A stretch of DNA of 64,000 nt from Chthonomonadales bacterium (GTDB taxonomy: Bacteria > Armatimonadota > Chthonomonadetes > Chthonomonadales > CAJBBX01), in NCBI GenBank assembly GCA_020849275.1, contig JADLGO010000001.1, positions 1-64,000 of the forward strand, given 5' to 3'. Shown one piece after another: positions 17,109-25,664 of the stretch (its first letter is position 1; every line of letters begins with the position of its first letter). A program made the translations under genes and the position numbers. Under the pieces are notes generated by a model, which saw nothing but the letters and a program-made list of their open reading frames with translations, ran no database searches and had not been told where the DNA came from.

Positions 17109-18467
17109 ATGCGTTCATCCGGGACGTGCGGGCCATGCCGGCTGACTCGCCTTCGCGCCGGGGGATCCTCCTTGTGCCTCCTGGCGCTCAGCCTCCTTGC
17201 GTCCAGCGCCGCGGCGGTCACCTGCGCTCGGAGCGTCGCCCGATCTCTCTCGTGGACCACGTGCCCTACCGTCGCTCCAGAGGCCCGGCCAGCCAGGTCG
17301 CGCGCACGCGCCAGCCGTTCGCGCGGCTACATCACGCCCGAGCAGGCGGTGCAGGCCGTGCGCGACTTCTGGGACGACCCGACGATCGAGGGAACCGTCA
17401 GCCGGCTGTACGAGGACGACCCGTTGGGACCATGTGGTGTCTTCTTTGACGTGGTGGTCGGCGATAGTGTCCACGCAGGCACCTACTCCGTGCGCGCGAC
17501 CGACGGGGCCGTGATGTCGGCCGACTTCCCCTGTCCCGACGACTATGACGCCGGGCTCTCGCCCACGCTCACCCTCGAGCAGGCGCAGGCCATCGCCGAG
17601 CGGTTCCTGCTGGAGCACTACCCGCCCTTCGCCCAGGGCGTCTGGCAGCGCCTGCCCGAGTACATGATACGCAACGACTGGCAGTACGGCTTCGCCTGGT
17701 ACCCCGTGCTCAACGCCTACGGCGTGCTGGGTCCGTTCGACGTTCGCGTGGAGGTCGACGGCGTCACCGGACAGGTGCGGCGCTTCCTTCGCCCGCGGGA
17801 GCGCATCACGGGGCCGACGGTGCCGCAGGTCACGATGGAGCAGGCCCGGCAGGTCGCGGTGCTCCACTGCTGCTACGACCCCGCGCTCGTTCCCTTCACC
17901 GAGGTCCGGCTGGAGCTCATCGAGGACAAAGGGAGTACGCAGACCCTCAAGTGGACGTTCTGGCAACAACCGGACCTTCCGGACGACCCGTGGTTTCGCT
18001 GCGCGATCAGCGTCAACGCGGTCACGGGGGAGTTCTGGCAGCACGAGTACCCACTGGGCGGCGGCATCGGCCCGAAGGCGCCGCCCAACCCGAACCGCTA
18101 CCGGCGGCACGGGCCGCGCGTGCGCTCGGGTCCGGGCGCCCCGCGCCAGGTGGAGACGCCCGACTACACGGACCTGCGCATCGAGGGTGGCCGGGCGTGG
18201 TGCCGAATGGCGGCGTTCCACGTCTTCGGCGCCGAGGCGCGCGTGGAGGACGGGGAGGTGAGGGTGCGCGCGCGCGGCCATGAGGTGCTGGGCGCGCAGG
18301 TGGGGGCGCGCCGGCTGGCCGGCGGCTGGTGGCTGCCGCTGCGGCGGACGGCGCGTGCGCTGGGCTGGCAGGTGGACTGGCTGCCGGCGACGAAGGAGGC
18401 GCCGCTGATGCCGTCCATGGAGCGGGCGGCGGCGACGCCGCGCCGCTCCACGCCGTCGGCGCGGTAG
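17109..18467 (+). CDS. Secreted PepSY-domain protein with C-terminal copper-amine-oxidase-N-like domain
   Basis: The 452-residue protein starts with a signal sequence (hydrophobic about 18-37). Two or three PepSY-like units follow: YITPEQAVQAVRDF, LTLEQAQAIAERFLLEHY and VTMEQARQVAVLHCCYD each open one, and each is followed by a strand ending in VDGVTGQVRRF or VNAVTGEFWQHE. The C-terminal 90 residues (GHEVLGAQVGARRLAGGWWLPLRRTARALGWQVDW) resemble the copper amine oxidase N-terminal-like domain used as an extracellular binding module. PepSY units often inhibit or regulate proteases. The ATG has GGAGAGGTG upstream. No protease gene adjoins it, so its target is unknown. Confidence 0.72.
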   Translation: MRSSGTCGPCRLTRLRAGGSSLCLLALSLLASSAAAVTCARSVARSLSWTTCPTVAPEARPARSRARASRSRGYITPEQAVQAVRDFWDDPTIEGTVSRLYEDDPLGPCGVFFDVVVGDSVHAGTYSVRATDGAVMSADFPCPDDYDAGLSPTLTLEQAQAIAERFLLEHYPPFAQGVWQRLPEYMIRNDWQYGFAWYPVLNAYGVLGPFDVRVEVDGVTGQVRRFLRPRERITGPTVPQVTMEQARQVAVLHCCYDPALVPFTEVRLELIEDKGSTQTLKWTFWQQPDLPDDPWFRCAISVNAVTGEFWQHEYPLGGGIGPKAPPNPNRYRRHGPRVRSGPGAPRQVETPDYTDLRIEGGRAWCRMAAFHVFGAEARVEDGEVRVRARGHEVLGAQVGARRLAGGWWLPLRRTARALGWQVDWLPATKEAPLMPSMERAAATPRRSTPSAR

Positions 18468-18492
18468 GATGGCGAGCGGGGCGCACTCCATC

Positions 18493-18522
18493 TGGACACC
18501 GCCCGAGCGGTCGTGATATGAT
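18493..18522 (+). promoter_or_regulatory. Promoter with a palindrome in the spacer, before the deoC operon
   Basis: TGGACA and TATGAT are separated by 18 bases. The spacer holds the inverted repeat ACCGC-CCGA-GCGGT (18498-18511), placed where a repressor would block polymerase. The deoC start follows 58 bases after the -10 box. Confidence 0.5.
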
Positions 18523-18579
18523 GCGCGCGGCCAGCCAGCCATGGTCGGGCGAGACGTGCGCGTGACGGAGCGGGAGGGC

Positions 18580-19284
18580 ATGGTGGACTACACGTTCGAG
18601 CAGATCGCGGCGATGATCGACCACTCGCTGCTGGCCCCGACGCTGACCGACGAACAGATGGAGGAGGGGTGCCGGCAGGCCCGCGCCCTCGGGGTGGCGA
18701 GCGTGTGCATCAAGCCCTACGGGCTGCGGCGCTGCGCCGACATCCTGGCGGGCAGCGGCGTCCGGCCGAGCACGACGGTCGGCTTCCCCCACGGCGGGCA
18801 CGCGACGGCGACCAAGGTGGCGGAGACGTGCCTGGCGCTGGCGGACGGCGCGGCCGAGGTGGACATGGTGATCAACGTCGGCAAGGCGCTCAGCGGCGAC
18901 TGGGGCTACGTACGCGCGGACATCGCCGCCGTGGTCGAGGCCGCGCACGCGGGCGGCGGCCTGGTCAAAGTGATCTTCGAGAACTGTCTGCTGGAGGACG
19001 CGCACAAGGTCCGGCTGTGCCAGATGTGCGGCGAGCTGGGGGCCGACTGGGTGAAGACCTCCACTGGCTACGGCGGCGGGGGCGCCACGGTGGAGGACGT
19101 CGCGCTGATGCGCCGCCACGCGCCACCGCACGTGCAGGTGAAGGCGGCGGGCGGCGTGCGCACCCTGGCCGCTCTACTGGCCGTGCGCAAGGTCGGAGCC
19201 ACGCGCGTCGGCGCCACCGCTACGGCGGCGATCCTGCATGAGTGCCGCCTGCGCCCGGCCGCGGGGAGGGAGCCGTCGCCATGA
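18580..19284 (+). CDS. deoC: Deoxyribose-phosphate aldolase
   Basis: The 234-residue protein matches DeoC along its length. VKTSTGY holds the Schiff-base lysine (Lys159), VKAAGGVR the second active-site lysine (Lys188), and EVDMVIN the Asp95 that relays protons. The enzyme splits 2-deoxyribose 5-phosphate into glyceraldehyde 3-phosphate and acetaldehyde. I chose the ATG at 18580, close behind GGGAGGG; the upstream in-frame ATG at 18541 has no ribosome binding site. The stop overlaps the next start as ATGA, which indicates translational coupling. The usual deo partners (deoA, deoB, deoD) are absent here, so a related aldolase role in another sugar pathway is possible. Confidence 0.93.
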   Translation: MVDYTFEQIAAMIDHSLLAPTLTDEQMEEGCRQARALGVASVCIKPYGLRRCADILAGSGVRPSTTVGFPHGGHATATKVAETCLALADGAAEVDMVINVGKALSGDWGYVRADIAAVVEAAHAGGGLVKVIFENCLLEDAHKVRLCQMCGELGADWVKTSTGYGGGGATVEDVALMRRHAPPHVQVKAAGGVRTLAALLAVRKVGATRVGATATAAILHECRLRPAAGREPSP

Positions 19285-20501
19285 CGCCACACGACCAGGC
19301 GCTGCTGCGCGAGTTGGCCCGCCGCGTTGCCGAGATCGCCGCGCTGCCCGCGATGGAGCGCCGGCGCGCCGAGTGGCGCCGCCACAACCGCCTGCTCCCC
19401 GGCCGGCCGATGATCCTCATCTTCCCGGAGGGCGCGTGGGCCGAGCTCCTGCCCGAGCGAGACCTGGCCTGCGGCGAGCCCGAGGCGCGGCGCATCGAGT
19501 TCGAGCTTCGGCACCGCATCTACACCTTCGAGCACTTCCGCGCCGACAACGTGGTGGAGGAGGAGTGGACCGTGCACAGCGCCATCCACTCGACGGGCTG
19601 GGGCCTTGAGCCCCGCCACCACGACAGCCCGGCCCCGCGCGGGGCATGGGCCTTCGACCCGGTGATCCGCGAGCCCGCCGACCTCCGCAAGCTTCGCTTC
19701 CCCGAGGTGCGCCACGACGAGGCGGAGACGGAGCGCCGCCACGAGGCCGCCGAGGCGCTGTTTGGCGACATCCTGCGGGTGCGCGTGAAGGGTGTCGCGC
19801 ATGTGTCTTTCCACCTGATGGGCCTCTACACCGAGCTGCGCGGTCTCGAGCAGACGATGACCGACATGTGCGAGAACCCCGCCTGGCTCCACGAGGCGAT
19901 GGAGCTCCTCACGGAGGGGCACCTGCGCCTTGTGCGCCAGTTCGAAGAGCAGAACCTGCTGAGCCTCAACAACGACAACACCTACCACTCCTCGGGCGGG
20001 AACGGCTTCACCGACGAGTTGCCCGCGCCCGGCTTCGACCCGGGTCGCGTGCGCCCGCGCGACATGTGGGCCTCCGCCGAATCGCAGGAGCTCGCGCAGG
20101 TCTCGCCGCGGATGCACGCCGAGTTCGCCACCTGCTACGAGAAGCGGCTGCTCGCGCCCTTCGGCCTCAACGGCTATGGCTGTTGCGAGAATCTGACGCG
20201 CAAGCTCGAGGACGTGCTCACCATTCCGAACTTGCGCCGCGTCTCCGTGGCGCCCACGGCGAGCGTGCCCGAGTGCGCCGCGCGCATCGGGCGTCGGTGC
20301 ATCCTCTCGTGGAAGCCGGACCCCACCTTCGTGATCGGCCGGTTCGACGCCTGCCGGCTACGCGCCTATCTTCACGAGGCCATCGAGGCCGCCGAGGGCT
20401 GCCCGCTGGAGATGATCCTGAAGGACACGCACACCTGCGAGCACCGGCCGGAGCGCTTCGACGCCTGGTCGAGCATCGCCGAGGACATCGTGGCGGCCTG
20501 A
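19281..20501 (+). CDS. Uroporphyrinogen decarboxylase-like (UroD superfamily) protein
   Basis: The 406-residue protein belongs to the UroD/MtaA superfamily branch marked by NGYGCCENL (297-305) and by KDTHTCEHRPERF (381-393), where paired Cys and His could bind zinc. That branch is not haem-biosynthetic HemE. Its better known relatives move methyl groups to or from corrinoids, but this subfamily has no settled reaction. The start overlaps deoC by four bases (ATGA) behind GGGGAGGGAG, and the sugar isomerase-like gene follows 18 bases later, so all three are one operon. Length is somewhat above the 340-360 residues of HemE, with an extended N-terminus. A role in sugar or sugar-derived C1 metabolism is inferred only from context. 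Confidence 0.8.
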   Translation: MTPHDQALLRELARRVAEIAALPAMERRRAEWRRHNRLLPGRPMILIFPEGAWAELLPERDLACGEPEARRIEFELRHRIYTFEHFRADNVVEEEWTVHSAIHSTGWGLEPRHHDSPAPRGAWAFDPVIREPADLRKLRFPEVRHDEAETERRHEAAEALFGDILRVRVKGVAHVSFHLMGLYTELRGLEQTMTDMCENPAWLHEAMELLTEGHLRLVRQFEEQNLLSLNNDNTYHSSGGNGFTDELPAPGFDPGRVRPRDMWASAESQELAQVSPRMHAEFATCYEKRLLAPFGLNGYGCCENLTRKLEDVLTIPNLRRVSVAPTASVPECAARIGRRCILSWKPDPTFVIGRFDACRLRAYLHEAIEAAEGCPLEMILKDTHTCEHRPERFDAWSSIAEDIVAA

Positions 20502-20519
20502 GCCGTCGCGGAGGAGCCG

Positions 20520-21359
20520 ATGCCGCACCTTGCCACCAACGAGTATCCCTGGTCCGTGCTCTACGCGCGCGACGGCCTGGACTGGAAGGGCTCGATCGAG
20601 GCCGGCCTTGACGAGGTGGCGGCGAGCGGCGCGCAGGGGCTCGAGCCCGCCTTCGAGTCGCCGGATGCGGTGGGGCCGCTGGCCGCCGCGCTCTGCGCGC
20701 GCGGGCTGCAGATGCGCTCGCTCTATGTGAGCACGGCGCTGCACGAGCCCGCGCTGTTGGAGGCGAGCCTCGGGCGCGTGACGGCGATCGCCCGCGCCGC
20801 CGCCCGCGTGGGCACACGGATCGTGGTGACCAATCCCGAGCCCCTGAGCTGGAGCACTCCTCGTGATAAGGACGACCGACAGCTCGAGTGCCAGGCTGCC
20901 GGGCTCGAGCGGCTGGGTGGCGCGCTGCGCGACCTCGGGCTGACGCTGGCCTACCACAACCACGACACGGAACTGCGGTGTGCCGCGCGCGAGCTCCACC
21001 ACATGATGCTCGCGACCGACCCGGCGCGCGTGGCGCTCTGCCTGGACGCGCACTGGGTATACCGCGGCGCGGGCGACTCGGCGATGGCGCTCTTCGACCT
21101 CGTGGCGCTCTACGGCGACCGCGTCGCCGAGTTGCACCTGCGCCAGTCGTCCGGCGGGGTGTGGAGTGAGACCTTCGGCCCGGGCGACATCGACTACGCT
21201 CGCCTTGCGAGCGCGCTCCGCGCGCGCGGAGCGCGCCCGCATCTCGTGCTCGAGCAGGCGGCGGAGGAGGGCACGCCGCGCACGCTGGGCCGCGTCGAAG
21301 CGCAGCGGCGCAGCGTCCAGGCGGCCCGCGAGCTGATGAGTGGCCTCGAGGCGGTCTGA
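20520..21359 (+). CDS. Xylose isomerase-like TIM-barrel (sugar phosphate isomerase/epimerase) protein
   Basis: The 279-residue protein has the AP endonuclease 2/xylose isomerase-like fold. LAYHNHDTEL gives the typical His-x-His metal site, ALCLDAHWVYRGAG the following Asp and His, and LVLEQAAEE the C-terminal Glu. Relatives include IolE, hydroxypyruvate isomerase and tagatose epimerases, acting on sugars or inosose with a divalent metal. GGAGGAGCC precedes the ATG. It is the third gene of the deoC operon, and its 3' end converges with the coiled-coil gene five bases away. The exact substrate is not predictable; pairing with an aldolase suggests it isomerises a ketose before cleavage. Confidence 0.85.
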   Translation: MPHLATNEYPWSVLYARDGLDWKGSIEAGLDEVAASGAQGLEPAFESPDAVGPLAAALCARGLQMRSLYVSTALHEPALLEASLGRVTAIARAAARVGTRIVVTNPEPLSWSTPRDKDDRQLECQAAGLERLGGALRDLGLTLAYHNHDTELRCAARELHHMMLATDPARVALCLDAHWVYRGAGDSAMALFDLVALYGDRVAELHLRQSSGGVWSETFGPGDIDYARLASALRARGARPHLVLEQAAEEGTPRTLGRVEAQRRSVQAARELMSGLEAV

Positions 21360-21364
21360 ATCCG

Positions 21365-23131
21365 TCAGACGCGCCCGTCGCGCGAGCAGACGTAGCGATA
21401 GAGCTGGTGGATGATCTGGTTGACGCCGTAGCCGCTCGGCAGGAGGATGAAGTGCCCGTCGGCCGCCTTCATCCACTCGCGCCCCATCTCGCTCATGTCG
21501 TGGCCAGCATAGTTCTTGACCAGCAGCAGCATACCGGAGCGTCGAATCTGCGCCTGGAACCTGGCGGCCTTGTCGCTCTTCTTGCTGGCGACCCATTGCA
21601 CGTCCTCCGCGCCGAGCACCTCCTTGAGCTCGTCGCACACGCGCTGCCTGGGGACACCGCCGAGGATCAGAATTCGCTGGCCCTGAGCGAAGCCCGCGAC
21701 CACCTGCCGGTACTGCTCGATGGCCGCGTCGGACAGCTCCTCCTCCGGTCCCTCGCAGCCGCCGGGCTCCGCGGCGGGCGCCGCATCGAGCCCCTGCCGT
21801 CTGCGCTCCGCCAGCACAGCCTCCAGGATGCGCGCATACGGTTCCCTGGCCGCCAGCAGGCGCGGGCCGCTCTCCAGCAGAGCCGCGCGCACCCGCCGAT
21901 CGGTGGTCGGTACGCCCGCATCGAGGCACTCGTCCAGCAGCGAGTACAGCTCGCCATCCAGCCGCGCGCGGTCGGCGGCGGGAGCCTGCTCTCGCGCCGC
22001 CCGCCAGTTCTCCACGGCGGTGACCGCGCCGCCGCGCCGGGCGAGGCGCTGTTCCCGCTCGTCTGCCTGGGCCGCCTCCCGCTGCGCCGCGGCGAGCAGG
22101 CCCGGCATCCGATCGGCCAGCTCGTCCAGGGCGCGCAGGCTCATCTCCGAGCTGAGCGCGCTCAGGTAGCCGGCGTCGCGGGCCGTGTCGCGCAGGGAAC
22201 CGTACAGCTCGGTCTGCAGCTTGTCGGAGCCGCCATGGCTCTCCAGCGCGCGATAGAGGCCCTGCTGAACCGCGGCGATGGCGTTCAGCAGGTGCAGTTG
22301 CGCGGCGCCGGACCCGGCGGGGTGGGCGGCGCACCAGCGGTACGCCTCGGCGGCCTCGGCCGTTCGGGCGTAGCGCGCTCCAAGGCCGGCCCACGCCTCG
22401 GCGCCGAGGGACGCCTCCCCCGAGCCCCAGACGGCCTCGTCAAACGGGAGGCACGGCGCGGCGTCGCCGGCGTAGTAGCGCCCAACGTCGATGCGGTCGC
22501 GCAACTCCAGCGCGGCCGGCGCGACGTCCGCCCCCACCCCCGCGGCGCGCGCCTCGGCCAGAGTCTGGCCCACGGAGCAGACGACGGCGCGCACGCGCAG
22601 GCAGGCCGCGAGGTCGGGGCCCTCACGTCCACCGAGGCCCTCCGCGTCGAGCGTGTGCCAGCGCTCCTCGGCACTGGCGAGGCGCTCCCGGAACGGGCCG
22701 GCCAGCGCCGCGCGCTCGGCGTCCGACAGCGCGTGCGGCGCCGATGCGACGGTCTGCGCGCCTCGATCCGCGTCGGGGCCAGTACCCGCGTCGGGGCCGC
22801 TATCCGCATCGGGTCCACTATCCGCGCAGGCCACAGCCATCACCGGTGGCGCGGCGGGCTCCTCCGTCGGGCGCGGCGCTCCGAGCGGGGCCAGCCGTGC
22901 GCGGAACCCGGCAAGCACGTTCTCCAGCTCGGCCGCGATCTCAGAGTCACCCTCCTCACGGGCCAGCGCGAGCTCGGCGTCTACCCTGGCGATCGCTTCC
23001 TCCAGGTGCTGCTGTTTTCGGCGGACATCGCGGCGGCGCTCGCGCCGCTCCCGCACATCCGCCAGGTAGGCGTCTAGCGCCTCCGGGGAATCGTAGATCT
23101 CCTCCGCATCCGTCGTTCCATCCTGTCGCAT
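21365..23131 (-). CDS. Coiled-coil protein with a C-terminal DUF2325-like domain, function unknown
   Basis: The 588-residue protein begins at an ATG with AAAGGAGA upstream. Residues 15-75 are strongly charged and helical (ERRERRRDVRRKQQHLEEAI). A hexapeptide-repeat linker (DSGPDA units, about 102-123) separates this from a long alpha-helical middle. The last 110 residues, opening with GQRILILGGVPRQRVCDELK and ending VNQIIHQLYRYVCS, resemble DUF2325, a small Rossmann-like domain with a GG turn. The same block contains WVASKKSDKAARF and LLLVKNYAGHDMSEMG. No signal or membrane segment is seen, so it is probably cytoplasmic. DUF2325 proteins are found near defence and nucleotide-related genes, but function is not known. 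It is divergent from the fucosidase gene. Confidence 0.6.
   Translation of the reverse strand: MRQDGTTDAEEIYDSPEALDAYLADVRERRERRRDVRRKQQHLEEAIARVDAELALAREEGDSEIAAELENVLAGFRARLAPLGAPRPTEEPAAPPVMAVACADSGPDADSGPDAGTGPDADRGAQTVASAPHALSDAERAALAGPFRERLASAEERWHTLDAEGLGGREGPDLAACLRVRAVVCSVGQTLAEARAAGVGADVAPAALELRDRIDVGRYYAGDAAPCLPFDEAVWGSGEASLGAEAWAGLGARYARTAEAAEAYRWCAAHPAGSGAAQLHLLNAIAAVQQGLYRALESHGGSDKLQTELYGSLRDTARDAGYLSALSSEMSLRALDELADRMPGLLAAAQREAAQADEREQRLARRGGAVTAVENWRAAREQAPAADRARLDGELYSLLDECLDAGVPTTDRRVRAALLESGPRLLAAREPYARILEAVLAERRRQGLDAAPAAEPGGCEGPEEELSDAAIEQYRQVVAGFAQGQRILILGGVPRQRVCDELKEVLGAEDVQWVASKKSDKAARFQAQIRRSGMLLLVKNYAGHDMSEMGREWMKAADGHFILLPSGYGVNQIIHQLYRYVCSRDGRV
22768..22825. repeat. 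Tandem 18-base repeat, about 3.2 copies, inside the coiled-coil gene
   Basis: Units of the form CGCGTCGGGGCCAGTACC, CGCGTCGGGGCCGCTATC and CGCATCGGGTCCACTATC follow one another. They are in frame and encode DSGPDA-type hexapeptides, so copy number can change without frameshift. Confidence 0.85.
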
Positions 23132-23247
23132 CCTCGTCTCCTTTCGCGCGTTTGCGCGTCTCGCGCCGTCCTGCCATCGGCTCACGCAGGAGAAGCCTCC
23201 CGGCGCGACGCATTTGCTGGCGTCATCATCGCCCAAGGAGGAGCCCT

Positions 23248-24981
23248 GTGCGCACCTCGATCTTCTACGCCGCCGCCCTGCTCTGCCTTCCTTGCGTGAC
23301 CGCGCGCGCCCAGGATGTCCCACGCCCGGAATCGCCCGCCCACCTCGCCGCGCGAACGCAGTGGTGGCGCGAGGCCAGGTTCGGCATGTTCATCCACTGG
23401 GGCATCTACGCCGTGCCCGCCAGCGCCGCCGGCGGCGCCGAATGGTACCTGAGCGGATCGCGAGTGCAGGTGAAGGACTACGAGAAGCTCGCCGCGCAGT
23501 TCAACCCGGTGCGCTTCAGCGCCGCCGAATGGGTCCGCGCCGCGAAGAACGCCGGCATGAAGTACATCGTGATCACCAGCAAGCATCACGACGGATTCTG
23601 CATGTTTCGGACCACGCTGACCCCCTACAACATCGTTGACGCCACGCCCTTCAGGCGCGATCCGATGGCGGAACTGGCTGTCGAGTGCCGCAGGCAGGGC
23701 ATCCGCCTTTGCTTCTACCACTCCATAATGGACTGGCACCACCCCGACTATCTGCCTCGCCGGCCGTGGGAGGCCGAGACCCGGCCCGCGGCGGGCGCCG
23801 ACCTCAACCGCTACATCGACTACATGGAGGGCGAGCTCCGCGAGCTCCTGACAAACTACGGCCCCATCGGCGTCCTCTGGTTCGACGGCGGCTGGGAGCA
23901 CAGCGCCGCGGAGCTGCGGTCCGCCGAGGTCAACCGCATGATCCGCTCGCTGCAGCCGGGAATCCTGATCAACGATCGCAACCAGTTACCCGAGGACTTT
24001 TCCACGCCCGAGCAGACGATCCCCGCCTCCGCCATGGCCGGCGGCCGGCTGTGGGAGACCTGCATGACGATCAACGACACGTGGGGATACACGAAGGATA
24101 ACACGAACTGGAAGTCGGCCGCCGACCTGGTCCACAAGCTCTGCGACATCGCCAGTAAGGGCGGCAACTTCCTGCTGAACGTGGGCCCAACCGCCGAGGG
24201 TGTCTTCCCGCGGCCCATCCTCGAGCGGCTCGGCGAGATCGGCGACTGGATGCGGGTGAACGGCGCCTCCATCCACGGCACCACGCGGAGCCCCTTCCGG
24301 CGCCTCGCCTTCGAGGGCCGCTGCACCGCAAAGCGCAACGTGCTCTACCTACAGGTGTTTCGCTGGCCCGACGAGGGCCTGACGCTGTCAGGCCTTCAGA
24401 CCCCGGTGCTCGAAGCTCGCACGATGGATGGACAGCGTCTGCGCGTGACCCGCGCGGCCGGCGCCGAAACGACCTACGTCTCGCGCCCGGCTCGCCTCGA
24501 TCCGATCGCGACCGTGGTGGCGGTACGCCTGGCGGGCGCGCCCGTGGTGACTCAGACGGCGCTGGCACAGGAGCCCGGGGCGGACGGCGCCTTCGTGCTG
24601 GGCGCGGCCGACGCCGAGATCCACGGCACGACCGCGCAGTATGAGCAGGGCGCGCAGCGTGACAACATCGGCTTCTGGACGGTGCCCGGCGACTACGTCA
24701 CCTGGGTCTGTCGCGCGCCCGCAGCCGGGCGGTACCGGGTGGAGGTCACCTATGCCTGCCCGCCGGAGAACGCCGGCAGCCGGTACAGCGTGGGCGTGGA
24801 GCAGGGCGGCTCGGTGCAGGGGGAGGTGAAGGCGACCGGTGACTGGGGCGCCTTCCGCGCCGAGCCGCTTGGCGAGCTCGACCTGCCGGCCGGCGCGCAG
24901 ATCCTCGCGGTGCGCGTGCGTGAGATGCCGCGCGGCGCGGTTATGAACCTGCGGTCGGTGCGGCTGGTTCCGGTGCGCTGA
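23248..24981 (+). CDS. Secreted alpha-L-fucosidase (GH29) with C-terminal carbohydrate-binding-like domain
   Basis: The GTG at 23248 follows AAGGAGGAG and opens a signal peptide (MRTSIFYAAALLCLPCVTARA). The 577-residue protein has the GH29 landmarks FGMFIHWGIYAVP (45-57), TSKHHDGFCMF (110-120), and GVLWFDGGW, whose Asp213 is the expected nucleophile. GGNFLLNVGPTAEG also fits. After about residue 430 there is a separate beta-sandwich (FWTVPGDYVTWVCRAPAAGRYRVEV region) like the modules that often follow GH29 barrels. The enzyme should release terminal alpha-L-fucose from glycans outside the cytoplasm. No fucose transporter or isomerase adjoins it. Confidence 0.92.
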   Translation: MRTSIFYAAALLCLPCVTARAQDVPRPESPAHLAARTQWWREARFGMFIHWGIYAVPASAAGGAEWYLSGSRVQVKDYEKLAAQFNPVRFSAAEWVRAAKNAGMKYIVITSKHHDGFCMFRTTLTPYNIVDATPFRRDPMAELAVECRRQGIRLCFYHSIMDWHHPDYLPRRPWEAETRPAAGADLNRYIDYMEGELRELLTNYGPIGVLWFDGGWEHSAAELRSAEVNRMIRSLQPGILINDRNQLPEDFSTPEQTIPASAMAGGRLWETCMTINDTWGYTKDNTNWKSAADLVHKLCDIASKGGNFLLNVGPTAEGVFPRPILERLGEIGDWMRVNGASIHGTTRSPFRRLAFEGRCTAKRNVLYLQVFRWPDEGLTLSGLQTPVLEARTMDGQRLRVTRAAGAETTYVSRPARLDPIATVVAVRLAGAPVVTQTALAQEPGADGAFVLGAADAEIHGTTAQYEQGAQRDNIGFWTVPGDYVTWVCRAPAAGRYRVEVTYACPPENAGSRYSVGVEQGGSVQGEVKATGDWGAFRAEPLGELDLPAGAQILAVRVREMPRGAVMNLRSVRLVPVR

Positions 24982-24988
24982 AGGCCGG

Positions 24989-25588
24989 CTACTGGAGCAC
25001 GCGCATCAAGCGGAGCGTGTCCAGGTGGGCAATGGAGGTGAAGGCCAGGCCAACGCGGTGGCCACCGGCCTCCTGGGCGTGGCAGTGGGCGATGCGGGCG
25101 CGCGCCCGTATGGGTTCGCGCGCGTCCTGCCGATCCGCGCCGGCCGGGCCCATGCGGACCTCGACATAACGCGAGGCTCCCGCGTCGAGCGGCGTCGAGA
25201 GGAGCAGTCCACCCAGGCTGGCGTTCAGCGTGGTGCCGGGCTGCCACGGCCCGAACGAGCCGTCCGGGTAGAGCACGCGGATCATCACGGGCAGCGCGAT
25301 CTCGGTCCGGTCGCCGCGCCGGCGCTCAACCGAGCGAAGGGCGCCCGCCATCGTCAGCGTGAGGTCGCGCCCGGATCGGTCGGCGACGACGGCCGCGCCC
25401 GCGTAGAGGCGGGCGCGCGACGCGATGGTCAGCAGCACGGGCATGCCCGGCCGCAGGAGCCCCACGCCGCTGTCATGGTCCGCGAGCACCTGCAGTTCCA
25501 TGCTACCCTGCGACATCCGGCGCACCTGGGCGTACACGCTCGTGCCGTCCTGCTGCACCCGAACCTCCGCGACCCTCTCGGCGTTCAT
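24989..25588 (-). CDS. PilZ-domain (YcgR-like) c-di-GMP-responsive protein
   Basis: The 199-residue protein has an N-terminal YcgR-type flagellar-brake-like half (about 1-85) and a C-terminal PilZ domain. The RRGDRTEIALPVMIRV segment gives the expected Arg-rich box (an RxxxR pattern, from VERRRGDR), and NASLGGLLLST corresponds to the D/NxSxxG box. The protein is predicted to bind cyclic di-GMP and adjust motility or surface behaviour. The ATG at 25588 is preferred; only a distant GGGAG lies upstream, and a GTG six codons earlier has no ribosome site. It is a lone gene, convergent with the fucosidase by eight bases. Confidence 0.8.
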   Translation of the reverse strand: MNAERVAEVRVQQDGTSVYAQVRRMSQGSMELQVLADHDSGVGLLRPGMPVLLTIASRARLYAGAAVVADRSGRDLTLTMAGALRSVERRRGDRTEIALPVMIRVLYPDGSFGPWQPGTTLNASLGGLLLSTPLDAGASRYVEVRMGPAGADRQDAREPIRARARIAHCHAQEAGGHRVGLAFTSIAHLDTLRLMRVLQ

Positions 25589-25664
25589 GTGACCAGCGCT
25601 CCCCACGGGCGCGCCGGCAGCGCGCCATCGCCATTATCGGCAGGCGAGCCTGGATCACGTAGAA

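Noticed and set aside
25589-25606. Alternative GTG start of the PilZ gene
   Set aside because: There is no ribosome site before it; the ATG at 25588 is better though not strong.
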